Positions 54,914 through 64,000 are shown, numbered from the stretch's first letter. The stretch: DNA of 64,000 nt from Pantoea rwandensis (GCF_000759475.1 NZ_CP009454.1:3410001-3474000), one strand, 5' to 3'. Numbers and translations are program-made. Notes: a model not told the origin generated them from the sequence alone.

Positions 54914-55996
54914 ATGAAAAAGAGCATTCGCGCGTTCGCTTCACTTGCTTTGGTACTGGCGGCGTTCAGCCAGTCGGCATTCGCAGTAGTGTATCCGCTG
55001 CCAGCGGCTAACAGCCGTTTGATCGGCGAAAACCTTGAAATCACCGTGCCTGATGACAGCCGACTTCCGCTGGAAGCCTTCGCTGCTCAGTACCAGATGG
55101 GCCTCAGCAACATGCTGGAAGCCAATCCGGGCGTTGATGTTTATCTGCCAAAAGCGGGCACCAAAATGGTGATCCCTCAGCAGCTGATCCTGCCTGACGC
55201 CCCGCGTGAAGGCATCGTGATCAACAGCGCGGAAATGCGTCTTTATTACTATCCGAAAGGCACCAAGACCGTGGTTGTGCTGCCAATCGGTATCGGTGAA
55301 CTGGGGAAAGACACGCCAGTGAACTGGACCACGACCGTTCAGCGTAAAAAAGCCGGTCCAACCTGGACGCCAACCAAAGCTATGCACGCAGAATACGCAT
55401 CACGTGGCGAAAGCATTCCAGCCGTATTCCCGGCAGGTCCGGATAACCCGATGGGACTGTATGCGCTGTATATCGGCCGTCTGTACGCAGTTCACGGTAC
55501 TAACGCCAACTTCGGTATCGGTTTGCGCGTGAGCCACGGCTGTGTGCGTCTGCGTGCTGACGACATCAAATGGCTGTTCGACAACGTGCCGGTTGGCACT
55601 CGCGTACAGTTTATCGATCAGCCGGTGAAAGCCACCGTTGAGCCAGACGGTTCTCGCTATGTAGAAGTGCACAACCCACTCTCTACTACCGAAGAGCAGT
55701 TCAACTCACGTGAAGTGGTGCCGATTACGCTGACCGCTGCGGTGACCAAAGTGATTGCCGATGGCAGCACTAACCAGGATGCGGTGAATAACGCGATACA
55801 GGCGCGTAACGGCATGCCAACTAAAATCAACGGTCCGCAGGGTGAAGTGATGCCTGCTCCGGTACCGGTTCAGGAATCTTCTGACGCCACGCCAAAAGAA
55901 GAGCCGATGACCCCGCAGGGCGCCAGCGCCGTTGCACCGCAGAGTGATGTGGCTCCGGCTGCTCAGCCTGCGCCAGCGACCGGCAACAGCCTGTAA
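54914..55996 (+). CDS. erfK: L,D-transpeptidase ErfK
   Basis: The 360-residue periplasmic enzyme attaches Lpp to peptidoglycan or forms 3-3 cross-links. A signal peptide ends near SAFA. A LysM-like region ([20 protein letters not shown]) precedes the YkuD domain with [17 protein letters not shown], giving His194 and Cys210 as catalytic residues. It is closer to ErfK than to YbiS or YcfS by the overall pattern. A Pro/Ala-rich tail of about 50 residues extends past the E. coli length (310). The first in-frame codon is TTG at 54905; I prefer the ATG at 54914. Confidence 0.88.
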   Translation: MKKSIRAFASLALVLAAFSQSAFAVVYPLPAANSRLIGENLEITVPDDSRLPLEAFAAQYQMGLSNMLEANPGVDVYLPKAGTKMVIPQQLILPDAPREGIVINSAEMRLYYYPKGTKTVVVLPIGIGELGKDTPVNWTTTVQRKKAGPTWTPTKAMHAEYASRGESIPAVFPAGPDNPMGLYALYIGRLYAVHGTNANFGIGLRVSHGCVRLRADDIKWLFDNVPVGTRVQFIDQPVKATVEPDGSRYVEVHNPLSTTEEQFNSREVVPITLTAAVTKVIADGSTNQDAVNNAIQARNGMPTKINGPQGEVMPAPVPVQESSDATPKEEPMTPQGASAVAPQSDVAPAAQPAPATGNSL

Positions 55997-56018
55997 TCGC
56001 TGACTCGCCATGCATTAA

Positions 56019-56049
56019 AAAGCCAGCCCATTGTGGCTGGCTTTTTTTT
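56019..56049 (+). terminator. Rho-independent terminator after erfK
   Basis: An AGCCAGCC/GGCTGGCT stem with a short loop is followed by eight T's. It starts about 22 bp after the erfK stop. Confidence 0.9.
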
Positions 56050-56053
56050 GCCC

Positions 56054-56182
56054 GGTCGCCATAAGTGGCAACCCTACGATGATATTGCGTAATGCTTGTC
56101 ACTTAACCCGGTACGCATAAATGCGCCCCCTACGAATACCATACCCATACTCAACTTTGTAGGGTCGCCATTAATAGCGACC
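56054..56182. repeat. Cluster of three REP-like palindromic units
   Basis: Units at 56054-56080 and 56110-56137 (minus orientation) and 56159-56182 (plus orientation) share a GTAGGG head followed by a short palindrome around ATTAAT or ATTTAT. The stem bases differ but pair in each unit (for instance CGCATTTATGCG). Opposite orientations form a mosaic like the BIMEs of other enterics. They occupy the gap between convergent erfK and zntB. The first unit of the array at 42409 is of the same family. Confidence 0.78.
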
Positions 56183-56223
56183 AAAGCGCACTTAAATACG
56201 CACTCATTGGCTTATCTACGGGG

Positions 56224-57249
56224 TTATTCCCGCCGCCGTCTCAACGCCAGCCAGCCCGCCACCAGGGTAAACACCAACACCACAATCACCAGCAGTAAGA
56301 AACCGTGCGGATTATTCGCCAGCGGAATCCCGCCCACATTCATACCGAAAAAGCCGGCAATGATGTTAATCGGCAGCGCCAGCACGGTGATCACCGTCAG
56401 TAAAAACAGCGTGCGGTTACTCTGCTCCATCAAACTCGCGGCAATCTCTTCCTGCAACAAGCGAATGCGTTCCATCAGTCCCGCCAGGTCATTCAGTGCG
56501 ACGCTGAACTCTTCGGTAAAGATGCGCAATTCACTTAGCGGTTCGCGCTTGAGCCACTTTGGTGGCCGATTTAACAAACGAAATAGCGCGGCGGGTTCCG
56601 GTGCCAGCAAACGCTGCACACGCAGTAGCATACGGCGTAAATGGCCCAACTCACTGCGGTTGGTTTTAATCGCGGCACTGAGCAAACGCTCTTCAATGGC
56701 ATCCACCGCCTGACTGGAGCGGCGCACCACTTGCTCTAGTTGCGCTTCCTGCTCACCCAGCAACCACAACAGCATCGCATCCGGCTCGGCGAACGGGAGA
56801 CGATCAATTTGCTGATGCATGCGCTCAATCATTCCCACCGGACGATAACGCGCGGTGACAATGGTGTGCGTACAGCACCAAATCCACAGCGTGGCATTCT
56901 GTGTACTGCGCTCTTCTTTACTGAAAGTCACATCATTGAGCACGGCCAGCAGCGCATCGTTTTGATGGGCCAAACGCGTGCGCGGTGAAGCAGAATGGAT
57001 CTCATCGAAAAAATCATCGTCTACACTAAAGTGGTCCTGAACCCAGCGCTCGGCACGGGCATGATTCAGGTTGATGTGTAGCCAAAGAAAATAGGATTCC
57101 GGCAAATTCTGCTGCGCGAGCTGCGAAGCTTCACGCGCGTTGAGCCGCTGTGGCGGTGCTTCCGGCGTGAACAGATACCCATGAATGAGTCCGGCCACTT
57201 CATTATTGAAGTCCGGCAATGAGGCAAGCGGTAAGACAGGCTGGAGCAT
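56224..57249 (-). CDS. zntB: CorA-family cation transporter, ZntB type
   Basis: The 341-residue protein has a long soluble N-terminal funnel domain and two C-terminal transmembrane helices joined by the GMN loop (GFFGMNVGGIPLANNPHG), with the Val-Gly-Gly-Ile extension typical of ZntB-like members. ZntB moves zinc with protons; older work called it an efflux system, later work import. Length matches E. coli ZntB (327). It is divergent from the phosphate transporter gene. Confidence 0.85.
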   Translation of the reverse strand: MLQPVLPLASLPDFNNEVAGLIHGYLFTPEAPPQRLNAREASQLAQQNLPESYFLWLHINLNHARAERWVQDHFSVDDDFFDEIHSASPRTRLAHQNDALLAVLNDVTFSKEERSTQNATLWIWCCTHTIVTARYRPVGMIERMHQQIDRLPFAEPDAMLLWLLGEQEAQLEQVVRRSSQAVDAIEERLLSAAIKTNRSELGHLRRMLLRVQRLLAPEPAALFRLLNRPPKWLKREPLSELRIFTEEFSVALNDLAGLMERIRLLQEEIAASLMEQSNRTLFLLTVITVLALPINIIAGFFGMNVGGIPLANNPHGFLLLVIVVLVFTLVAGWLALRRRRE

Positions 57250-57299
57250 GGCAGCGTGAGGATCCCGAAGCGGTCAGATCCACAGACTGCGACAGCCGT

Positions 57300-57317
57300 G
57301 TTACAGCAAGATGACAG
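57300..57317 (-). promoter_or_regulatory. PhoB-box-like site upstream of the PiT gene
   Basis: On the minus strand CTGTCATCTTGCTGTAAC has the 7-4-7 layout of the PhoB box, with a perfect first half-site and a second half (CTGTAAC) with one change. A further single half-site CTGTCAT lies on the plus strand at 57339. The position, 98 bp before the pit start, supports phosphate-starvation control, though the box points toward zntB. Confidence 0.5.
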
Positions 57318-57414
57318 AGCGTGATCGCGATCATCATTCTGTCATACAAACCACGTATCACACTGCGGGTAACGGATGCCAATCGAGCATCGTCAATCCA
57401 CACCGGGGTGTGTT

Positions 57415-59031
57415 ATGGCTGAAAACAGTTTACCTGCATCTACATCAACATCATCGTCCCAAAACGGTCGCCCGAATCTTAACCAGGGCAACGGAAAAAT
57501 CTCACGCATCATCTTCCTGATCTTGCTGTGCGGCGGCCTGCTGTTCACCGCCATCAACCTGTTTAATGACGTTGAGGAGACCGGCGCGCCTGTCACCAGC
57601 TATACGCCGTTCCTGCTGCTGGGCGTGGCTTTAGTGATTGCCCTCGGCTTTGAGTTTGTTAACGGCTTCCACGATACCGCCAATGCTGTCGCCACTGTGA
57701 TTTATACCCATTCGCTGTCGCCGGGTGTTGCCGTGGTGTGGTCTGGCTTCTGCAACTTCCTTGGCGTTTTGCTCTCCAGCGGCGTGGTGGCGTTTGGCAT
57801 TATCTCACTGCTGCCGGTGGAGCTGATTCTGCAGGCAGGTAGCGGCAACGGCTTCGCTATGGTGTATGCGCTGCTGTTCTCAGCGATCATCTGGAATCTC
57901 GGCACCTGGTACTTCGGCCTGCCGGCGTCCTCTTCACACACGCTGATCGGTTCGATCATCGGCGTGGGCGTGGCGAATGCCCTGCTGCACGGTCGTAGTG
58001 GTACCAGCGGTGTGGATTGGGGTCAGGCGATCAAAGTGGGTTACGCCCTGCTGCTGTCGCCGATTGTCGGCTTTATCTGTGCGGCGCTCCTGCTGCTGGC
58101 GATGAAGGCCTTTATCCGCAACCGCCAGCTGTATGAAGCACCAAAGGGCAATCAGCCTCCACCGGCATGGATTCGCGGCCTGCTGATCCTGACCTGTACA
58201 GGTGTCTCATTTGCCCACGGTTCAAACGACGGCCAGAAAGGCATGGGCCTCATCATGCTGATTCTGGTGGGCACCATGCCCATTGCCTACGCCCTGAACC
58301 GTTCGCTGCCGCCGGATCAAATCCCGCGCGTGGCCGCATTAACCCAGGTCACCGAACAGCAGCTGCTGACGCTGCAACCGGCACCCGCCGCGATGCCCGC
58401 GCCGCGTGAAGTGCTGACCGAGTTCGTGCGCACCAGCCAGAACCGCCCTCAGGTACTCCCTGCCCTCGGCATGATGCTGGGCGATATCGGCGATCAGATC
58501 CGTCGTTATGGTGCCGTGGAGAATATCCCGGCTCAGGCGGTAACAAACACCCGTAATGATATGTACCTCGCCTCCGAAACTATCAAACATCTGCAATCGG
58601 CCAAAGTCGCGATGCCGGAAGATATTGCCAGCAATCTCACCGCCGTGAAGAAAGAGTTGGATGCCGCCACGCGCTTTATCCCGATGTGGGTGAAAGTGGT
58701 GGTGGCGATTGCCCTTGGCCTCGGCACCATGGTGGGCTGGCGCCGCATTGTGGTCACCGTCGGTGAGCGCATCGGCAAAACCCATCTGACCTACGCACAG
58801 GGTGCCAGTGCGGAGCTGGTGGCGATGGCAACCATCGGTGCGGCGGATGTGTTCGGCTTACCGGTCTCCACTACTCATGTCCTGTCATCAGGCGTGGCCG
58901 GTTCGATGGCCGCTAACAAATCTGGCCTGCAGCTCTCGACGATTCGTAACCTCGCGCTAGCGTGGGTGCTGACGCTGCCGGTCTCAGTCTTACTTTCAGG
59001 GCTGCTTTACGCTCTGTTTATTCATCTGTAA
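57415..59031 (+). CDS. PiT family inorganic phosphate transporter
   Basis: This 538-residue membrane protein has the two PiT half-signatures: GFEFVNGFHDTANAVATVIY early and FAHGSNDGQKGMGLIML in the middle, with about ten helices. A cytosolic insert of about 120 residues (roughly 320-435) is also present. PiT proteins import metal-phosphate with protons at low affinity. The ATG at 57415 follows the upstream region without overlap; the frame extends 13 codons further but lacks a ribosome site. The polyphosphate kinase gene follows after 12 bp, so the two are an operon. Confidence 0.9.
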   Translation: MAENSLPASTSTSSSQNGRPNLNQGNGKISRIIFLILLCGGLLFTAINLFNDVEETGAPVTSYTPFLLLGVALVIALGFEFVNGFHDTANAVATVIYTHSLSPGVAVVWSGFCNFLGVLLSSGVVAFGIISLLPVELILQAGSGNGFAMVYALLFSAIIWNLGTWYFGLPASSSHTLIGSIIGVGVANALLHGRSGTSGVDWGQAIKVGYALLLSPIVGFICAALLLLAMKAFIRNRQLYEAPKGNQPPPAWIRGLLILTCTGVSFAHGSNDGQKGMGLIMLILVGTMPIAYALNRSLPPDQIPRVAALTQVTEQQLLTLQPAPAAMPAPREVLTEFVRTSQNRPQVLPALGMMLGDIGDQIRRYGAVENIPAQAVTNTRNDMYLASETIKHLQSAKVAMPEDIASNLTAVKKELDAATRFIPMWVKVVVAIALGLGTMVGWRRIVVTVGERIGKTHLTYAQGASAELVAMATIGAADVFGLPVSTTHVLSSGVAGSMAANKSGLQLSTIRNLALAWVLTLPVSVLLSGLLYALFIHL

Positions 59032-59043
59032 CGGGGAAAAGTC

Positions 59044-59964
59044 ATGGCGACACACGACAATAGCTTCCACAGCGAGACCTTCAATGCGCGTCTGCTGCAG
59101 GAGTTTTACGACAGCTACGACGAAGAGCTGGAAATGGAGCTGGATGATCTACGCTTCAATGATAACGGTGAACCGCAGCAGGAAGGCGATAAGGCTTTCC
59201 GCCGCCGCTACTTCCGTGAGTTGCTGCATCTGCAGGGCGAGCTGGTGAAGCTGCAGGATTGGGTGATGCGCACCGGACATCGCGTGGTGATTTTGTTTGA
59301 AGGCCGTGATGCCGCCGGGAAAGGCGGGGTGATCAAGCGTATCACCCAGCGTTTAAACCCACGTACCTGTCGCGTCGCCGCCCTGCCCGCGCCGAACGAT
59401 CGTGAGAAAACCCAGTGGTATTTCCAGCGCTATATCGCTCACCTGCCTGCAGCCGGTGAGATTGTGATGTTTGACCGCAGCTGGTACAACCGCGCAGGCG
59501 TCGAGCGCGTGATGGGCTTCTGTAATGAAGCCGAAGTCGAAGAGTTTTACCGCAGCGTGCCGGAATTCGAAAAAATGCTGACCCGCAGCGGCATTCAGAT
59601 CATCAAATACTGGTTCTCGATCACCGATGAAGAGCAGGAGCTGCGCTTCCTGAGCCGCATCCACGATCCGCTGAAACAGTGGAAATTGAGCCCGATGGAT
59701 CTCGAAAGCCGCCGCCGTTGGGAAGATTACACCGAAGCGAAAGAAGAGATGCTGGAGCGCACGCACATCCCTGAAGCGCCATGGTGGGTGGTGCAAGGTG
59801 TGGATAAGAAGCGTGCGCGCCTGAACTGCATCAGCCATCTGCTGCAACAGGTGCCGTACGAAGAGAGCGAGAGCAAAACCATAATGTTACCGACGCGCGA
59901 ACGTCATGAAGATTATCGCCGCGCGCCAGTGCCAGACAACATGGTGGTACCAGAGAAGTATTAG
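59044..59964 (+). CDS. ppk2: Polyphosphate kinase 2 (PPK2)
   Basis: The 306-residue cytoplasmic kinase uses polyphosphate to phosphorylate nucleotides (usually GDP/ADP to GTP/ATP). Walker A is GRDAAGKGG (87-95), the Walker B-like DRSWYNR is at 144-150, and the arginine-rich lid is LESRRRWEDYT. It follows the PiT transporter by 12 bp, a logical pairing of phosphate uptake with polyphosphate use. Its stop overlaps the convergent MFS gene by 4 bp. Confidence 0.93.
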   Translation: MATHDNSFHSETFNARLLQEFYDSYDEELEMELDDLRFNDNGEPQQEGDKAFRRRYFRELLHLQGELVKLQDWVMRTGHRVVILFEGRDAAGKGGVIKRITQRLNPRTCRVAALPAPNDREKTQWYFQRYIAHLPAAGEIVMFDRSWYNRAGVERVMGFCNEAEVEEFYRSVPEFEKMLTRSGIQIIKYWFSITDEEQELRFLSRIHDPLKQWKLSPMDLESRRRWEDYTEAKEEMLERTHIPEAPWWVVQGVDKKRARLNCISHLLQQVPYEESESKTIMLPTRERHEDYRRAPVPDNMVVPEKY

Positions 59965-61166
59965 TTAACAGTTTGCACGGCTGCCTCGCGGCCGTGCTGC
60001 TGTTGCAAACGCAATGTTATGGCAAATGCGCCCAGCACCATCAGGGCCGCCGCCAGATACACTGATTGCATCCCCCAATGACCAATCAGCAATCCCGCCA
60101 CCGGACCGGTTAATCCCAGCCCTAAATCAAGAAACGCCGAGTAGGTGCCCAGCGCCGATCCCTGATCCTGCTGCTGCACGCGTTTAACCGCTTCCACGCC
60201 CAGCGCCGGGAACACCAGCGAGAAACCACCACCGGTCAGGAATGCACCGATATCCACCAGCCAACTGCTATCAGCCTGCCAGATTAACAGCAGACCGGCA
60301 CACTCCAGCACAAATGACACCAGCGACACTTTCAACCCGCCAAAACGAGTGATGTAGCGGCCACCGGCCAGACGCACCAGCACAAAGCCCAGACTAAACA
60401 ACGTCAGGGCAAAAGCAGCGCCGCTCCAGTCGCGGCTGGCAAAATAGAGCGTGATAAACGTTGAGATGACGCCAAATCCGATGGTGCCAAAGCCCAATGC
60501 CAGCCCAAACAGCCAGACGCGGCTGACCACGCGATGAAAAGGGATACGCACGCCCGCGGTGACGCTGACCGCCGCTTTACGGCTCGCCATGCAGAAACCG
60601 ATGACGCCCATCAACGCCACAAGCCCGGCAAAGCCGCTGATGCCGAACATTTGATTGAGCAGCACCCCGAGCGGTGCGCCTATCGCCATCGCAAAGTAGG
60701 TGGCAACGCCATTCCATGAGATCACACGCGCCGTCTGCAACGGTCCGACAATGTTCATCCCCCACAGCGTTGACCCAGTACTGCTAAAGCTTTCACCCAC
60801 CCCCAGAAACAGCCTTCCCACTGCCAATAGCGCCAGACTGAGCATCGGCACATCGGTGAACAACGCAGCGAAAAGGGAAAGTACGCCACTCATGCCGCAG
60901 CACACCAACCCCATCATCACCACACGTTTCGGGCCATAACGATCGGCCAGACGGCCCGAATGCGGACGGCTGAGCAGCGTGGCGATGTACTGCAGGCTGA
61001 TGATCAATCCGGCGATGAACGAACTGAACCCCAGTTGGTTATGCACAAATCCCGGTAGCACCGCGAGCGGTAGCCCTACCGAGAGGTAGCAGAAAAACGT
61101 GAAGACAATAACGGAGATGATGCGTTTATTTAACTGAGCATGACTCAGTACAGCGGCGTCAGACAT
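59961..61166 (-). CDS. MFS transporter, YfcJ/YhhS family
   Basis: The 401-residue protein has 12 helices and matches the YfcJ/YhhS arabinose-efflux-like group in several places: YLSVGLPLAVLPGFVHNQLG, SRPHSGRLADRYGPKRVVMM and FPALGVEAVKRVQQQDQGSAL. Such proteins are candidate drug or metabolite exporters. The start at 61166 was chosen by alignment to the family; upstream in-frame ATGs at 61178 and 61211 are alternatives and no clear ribosome site decides. Confidence 0.84.
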   Translation of the reverse strand: MSDAAVLSHAQLNKRIISVIVFTFFCYLSVGLPLAVLPGFVHNQLGFSSFIAGLIISLQYIATLLSRPHSGRLADRYGPKRVVMMGLVCCGMSGVLSLFAALFTDVPMLSLALLAVGRLFLGVGESFSSTGSTLWGMNIVGPLQTARVISWNGVATYFAMAIGAPLGVLLNQMFGISGFAGLVALMGVIGFCMASRKAAVSVTAGVRIPFHRVVSRVWLFGLALGFGTIGFGVISTFITLYFASRDWSGAAFALTLFSLGFVLVRLAGGRYITRFGGLKVSLVSFVLECAGLLLIWQADSSWLVDIGAFLTGGGFSLVFPALGVEAVKRVQQQDQGSALGTYSAFLDLGLGLTGPVAGLLIGHWGMQSVYLAAALMVLGAFAITLRLQQQHGREAAVQTVN

Positions 61167-61660
61167 AAGTGATGGCATTACAAATGAATGTGAAACGCTA
61201 CTATAGCGCAATTAGCGTTGAGCTTGAACCTGACTTTACATGGGACTGTGTCATAGGGTAATTCTGTATAATTCCATTATCAGGCTTATTTAAATATCGC
61301 CCCGGAATTTCACCTTCGATTAATAACAGAAATTAATTCAATTTCTTTTACACATCGGCCTGACAAATCTGAAAAAAAACCTTTTCGGAAAACGATTATC
61401 CAAAAAATATACCATTAAAATAGCAACAAAACCAACTGCTAATCTTTTCAGGTCGCGCGAATGCTGAGAGAGGCGCGCGCAATCATTCACATTAATACAT
61501 AGATTCCGCCCCTGATTGCCTTTAGGTTACAGACTTATCAATCAAATACCGTTCATTACTTTCGGTGAGTAATAGGCATAACGGCAACGTTGAGCCTGTG
61601 CACCCGCTTAAGCAATTTCTGACCTCTGTTCATTCTGTTCCCTACCGACCAGGAGAGATT
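61167..61660. other. AT-rich gap upstream of the glycosyltransferase gene
   Basis: This 494-bp stretch is clearly AT-richer than its surroundings, especially 61260-61440, with several A/T runs. It holds the promoters for both divergent genes. I see no coding frame with a ribosome site, no RNA gene and no direct repeat that would mark an insertion. Confidence 0.6.
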
Positions 61661-62839
61661 ATGAAGATAATCATCAGTGGAAGCGGATATCCTGAAAAAA
61701 GAAATATCATCACTAACCCACACAACAAATATATTGATTGCCGCAAAAAGAATATCTATTTCTATTTAAATGCCGTCAAAGCAAAAATCTTACATAAAAA
61801 TAAACAATTTATTTTTCTTCCGCTCCCCGGCTTACTGCCACACGAGGCGGATGTCATTCACCTTTTCAATGAAGTGGCCGACACCAAAAGGAACTGGATC
61901 GCCACCTTTGAAACCGAGATCCCACGCGTGCTGCCGGTGCCCGGTGTGGCAAAATACGACAATCCTGAATTGAAGTCGCAGCTGCAATTAATCGCGAAAG
62001 CGGAATGCCTGACGTTGATTGCCATCTCGCAAGCGACCCTCGACATCCAGTGGAAGCTGCTCGATGCGTTTCCCGCGATCAAAGCCGCCGTCAGACACAA
62101 ACTACACGTTCTGCATCCGCCGCAACCGCTGTTGTGCGTTAAACCGCGCCTGATCTCGCCCGGAGAAATACGTTTCATCTTTATCGGCAATGAGTTCTAT
62201 CGCAAAGGCGGCGCGGAAGTGGTACTGGCCATCTCGCAATTAACCGAAGAGGATGTGTTCACCCGCGGCCAGATTCAGGTCACGCTGATCGGTGACATCA
62301 CACAGCGTCATAATATTGCCCATCGGCAATTTCAGGATGATGAGGCGTTTTACACGCGCATTGAGCACTTAATCAAAATTTCGCCCCACATTCAGCATTT
62401 CACTACCCTGCCCAACAATCAGGTATTGACCTTACTGCAGCATTCGCACGTGGGATTGTTGCCCAGCTGGCAGGATACCTACGGCTTCTCGGTGCTGGAG
62501 ATGCAAGCCAGTGGCTGTCCGGTGATCACCACCAACATTCGCGCCTTGCCGGAGATCAATCCCCCCGGTGCAGGGTGGCTGATTCAGCAGCCGGTCAATG
62601 ACGAATATGAGTATGTGGTTGATTCTCTGGAGAGTAAATTGCAGATCCGCCGACAAATCGTGCAGCAGCTAAAGGGGCATATCATTGATATTTTGCGCAA
62701 TCCGGGCGTGATCACGCAATACTCTGCGCAATCACTGAAGAGAATTGCTGAGCAACACGATCCCGGCAAATTCAGCGAGCAACTTGCCCTCTTCTATTCA
62801 GCCAGCAAGCAGATGCACTACACAACGGCGTTTAAATGA
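61661..62839 (+). CDS. Glycosyltransferase, GT-B fold (GT4-like)
   Basis: The 392-residue protein starts at the ATG at 61661 just after AGGAGAG; the upstream frame is spurious. A GT4-like C-terminal half is visible in RFIFIGNEFYRKGGAEVVL and SWQDTYGFSVLEMQASGCPV, which gives the nucleotide-sugar-binding E-x7-E-type region. The N-terminal part is poorly conserved and AT-rich. It stands outside any polysaccharide cluster, so donor and acceptor are unknown. Possible horizontal origin is suggested by composition only. Confidence 0.8.
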   Translation: MKIIISGSGYPEKRNIITNPHNKYIDCRKKNIYFYLNAVKAKILHKNKQFIFLPLPGLLPHEADVIHLFNEVADTKRNWIATFETEIPRVLPVPGVAKYDNPELKSQLQLIAKAECLTLIAISQATLDIQWKLLDAFPAIKAAVRHKLHVLHPPQPLLCVKPRLISPGEIRFIFIGNEFYRKGGAEVVLAISQLTEEDVFTRGQIQVTLIGDITQRHNIAHRQFQDDEAFYTRIEHLIKISPHIQHFTTLPNNQVLTLLQHSHVGLLPSWQDTYGFSVLEMQASGCPVITTNIRALPEINPPGAGWLIQQPVNDEYEYVVDSLESKLQIRRQIVQQLKGHIIDILRNPGVITQYSAQSLKRIAEQHDPGKFSEQLALFYSASKQMHYTTAFK

Positions 62840-62846
62840 GGATGGG

Positions 62847-63803
62847 TTAAACCGGTGCGGTTAACTGAAGAGCGTGGCGCTCAATCGCCGTGGCGATCTC
62901 GGCCGATACGCGCAGGGTGCGGATTTCACTGAACAGCCCATCGGCTTCGTTATAGGCTTTACGCAAATAGCCGAGCCACTGTTTGATGCGGGCGACGTGA
63001 TACATGCCGGTATCGCCCTGCTTCTCTAACTGCGTATATTTGAGCAGCAGTTCGACCACTTCAGGCCACGGCATCGGTGCTTCGTTATATTTCACCACAC
63101 GACCGAGATTCGGGATGTTGAGCGCACCGCGGCCCAGCATCACCGCATCGCAACCGGTGATGCGCAGACAGTCTTGCGCATCCTGCCAGCTCCAGATCTC
63201 ACCGTTGGCGATCACCGGAATCGACAGACGCTGGCGAATTTCGCCAATTGCCTGCCAGTTAATGCTTTCAGCGCGATAGCCCTCTTCTTTGGTGCGACCG
63301 TGCACCACCAGCTCGCTGGCGCCGGCCTGCTGCACCGCATCGGCAATTTCAAAGCGGCGTTCACCCGAATCCCATCCCAGACGCACTTTCACCGTGACGG
63401 GAAGGTGATCGGGTACGGCTTCGCGCATCGCTTTCGCGCCGCGATAAATCAGCTCAGGATCTTTGAGTAAGGTGGCGCCGCCGCCACTGCCGTTCACCAG
63501 CTTTGATGGACAGCCGCAGTTGAGATCGACGCCCCAGGAGCCAAGCTCCACCGCACGCGCGGCGTTTTCTGCCAGCCACTCAGGGTATTGCCCGAGGAGC
63601 TGCATACGCACGCGCGTACCGGAAGGCGTTCGGCTGCTGTTGTGCAGCTCGGGACACAAACGGTAAAAGGATTTTACTGGCAGCAGTTGATCGACCACGC
63701 GCAAAAACTCAGTGACGCACAGATCATAATCATTTACCCCGGAGAGCAGTTCGCGTACCAGCGAATCCAGCACGCCCTCCATCGGTGCCAGTAATACCCT
63801 CAT
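62847..63803 (-). CDS. dusC: tRNA-dihydrouridine(16) synthase DusC
   Basis: The 318-residue FMN enzyme reduces U16 in tRNA. It begins [20 protein letters not shown], nearly identical to E. coli DusC, and has the catalytic cysteine in [10 protein letters not shown], the HGRTKEEGY segment and the FMN-binding [10 protein letters not shown]. The ATG at 63803 aligns with E. coli; the same frame continues far upstream only because of the GC-rich neighbouring gene. It is the last element of the shared yohF-dusC neighbourhood. Confidence 0.95.
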   Translation of the reverse strand: MRVLLAPMEGVLDSLVRELLSGVNDYDLCVTEFLRVVDQLLPVKSFYRLCPELHNSSRTPSGTRVRMQLLGQYPEWLAENAARAVELGSWGVDLNCGCPSKLVNGSGGGATLLKDPELIYRGAKAMREAVPDHLPVTVKVRLGWDSGERRFEIADAVQQAGASELVVHGRTKEEGYRAESINWQAIGEIRQRLSIPVIANGEIWSWQDAQDCLRITGCDAVMLGRGALNIPNLGRVVKYNEAPMPWPEVVELLLKYTQLEKQGDTGMYHVARIKQWLGYLRKAYNEADGLFSEIRTLRVSAEIATAIERHALQLTAPV

Positions 63804-63807
63804 GGCG

Positions 63808-64000
63808 TTAGATGTTCCCGCTCTTTTTCGCTGCCGGACGACGACGACCGCTGTTGGCGGCTGGCGTATTTTGACCGGCACTGCTGCCCTGGCGACGTGC
63901 CGGGCGCGCTTCGCCTTGTGGACGTGCGCCATTGCCACCCTGTGGACGCTGACCGTTGCCACTGTGCGGGCGAGAGACATTACCGCCTTGTCCACGACCC
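63808..64000 (-). CDS. C-terminal tail of a Gly/Arg-rich protein, probably a DEAD-box RNA helicase (partial at window edge)
   Basis: Reading left from the edge, 63 codons encode a low-complexity tail rich in Gly, Arg, Gln, Asn and Ser with repeats of GNGQRPQGG type, ending [12 protein letters not shown] and a TAA at 63808-63810. Such basic tails are typical of RhlE-like helicases and some other RNA-binding proteins. Only the tail is visible, so the identity is tentative. It precedes dusC by 4 bp and may share its transcript. Confidence 0.5.
   Translation of the reverse strand, partial: GRGQGGNVSRPHSGNGQRPQGGNGARPQGEARPARRQGSSAGQNTPAANSGRRRPAAKKSGNI

Noticed and set aside
63812..63995. N-terminal extension of DusC by about 64 residues
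   Set aside because: The conserved DusC start [10 protein letters not shown] is at 63803, and the upstream sequence belongs to another gene's Gly/Arg-rich tail in a different frame.

Overview
The window looks like chromosomal DNA of an enterobacterium of the Erwiniaceae, most likely Pantoea or a close relative. The housekeeping genes match Escherichia coli families closely (DinG, YbiB, MlrA, OsmF, BglX, Dld, PbpG, YohC/D/F, DusC). Much of the E. coli order mlrA-yohO-yehWXY-osmF-bglX-dld-pbpG-yohC-yohD-yohF-dusC is kept, interrupted by accessory cassettes. Base composition is moderately GC-rich, except for a few AT-richer patches (about 22.6-23.7 kb and 61.2-61.9 kb). I saw no rRNA or tRNA genes, no insertion sequence or integrase, and no CRISPR array.

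Left part (1-15.5 kb). A histidine-utilisation cluster comes first: the start of hutI at the left edge, then hutF, hutD, hutC, hutH and hutU, with four TTGTATAnACAA-type palindromes fitting HutC operators. It carries hutF (the five-step route) rather than the formiminoglutamase of classical enteric hut clusters. A 650-bp gap after hutU holds three different short tandem arrays. Then come an M20 amidohydrolase, ybiB and dinG (with a LexA box), and a LysR regulator divergent from an agmatinase/guanidinobutyrase-like ureohydrolase coupled to an iron-type alcohol dehydrogenase.

Middle (15.5-42.7 kb). A tightly packed seven-gene minus-strand operon (argininosuccinate-lyase-like enzyme, amino-acid ABC transporter, two polysaccharide-deacetylase-like hydrolases, an MmgE/PrpD protein) faces its own LysR regulator. 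I infer catabolism of an N-substituted dicarboxylic amino acid. Next are a GNAT/XRE-cupin pair, mlrA, yohO and the osmoprotectant ABC system yehWXY-osmF. Between osmF and bglX (neighbours in E. coli) lies an accessory block: an MFS transporter, idi, a LacI-controlled sugar cassette (two Gfo/Idh/MocA dehydrogenases plus a GPH transporter), a chemoreceptor with a sigma-28-like promoter, a suppressor-of-fused domain protein, a small membrane protein and an MpaB-type oxygenase.

Right part (42.7-64 kb). bglX and dld are divergent, followed by a large MscS-family channel, pbpG, yohC, yohD, a frameshifted yohF, a GH15 glycosidase, an ErfK-type L,D-transpeptidase, a ZntB/CorA transporter, a PiT phosphate transporter with ppk2 (and a PhoB-box-like site), an MFS exporter, an orphan glycosyltransferase, dusC and the tail of a Gly/Arg-rich protein.

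The most unusual content is not protein coding. A roughly 200-bp structured element occurs three times (14623-14827, 15244-15442, 37534-37724), always between convergent genes. Each copy is closed by its own long inverted repeat and holds two internal hairpins. The stem sequences differ between copies yet stay paired, while the loops are nearly fixed as AGGGAT. One copy has been partly amplified into a 145-bp tandem array. Two further sets of REP-like hairpins lie at 42409-42670 (50-bp tandem units) and 56054-56182.
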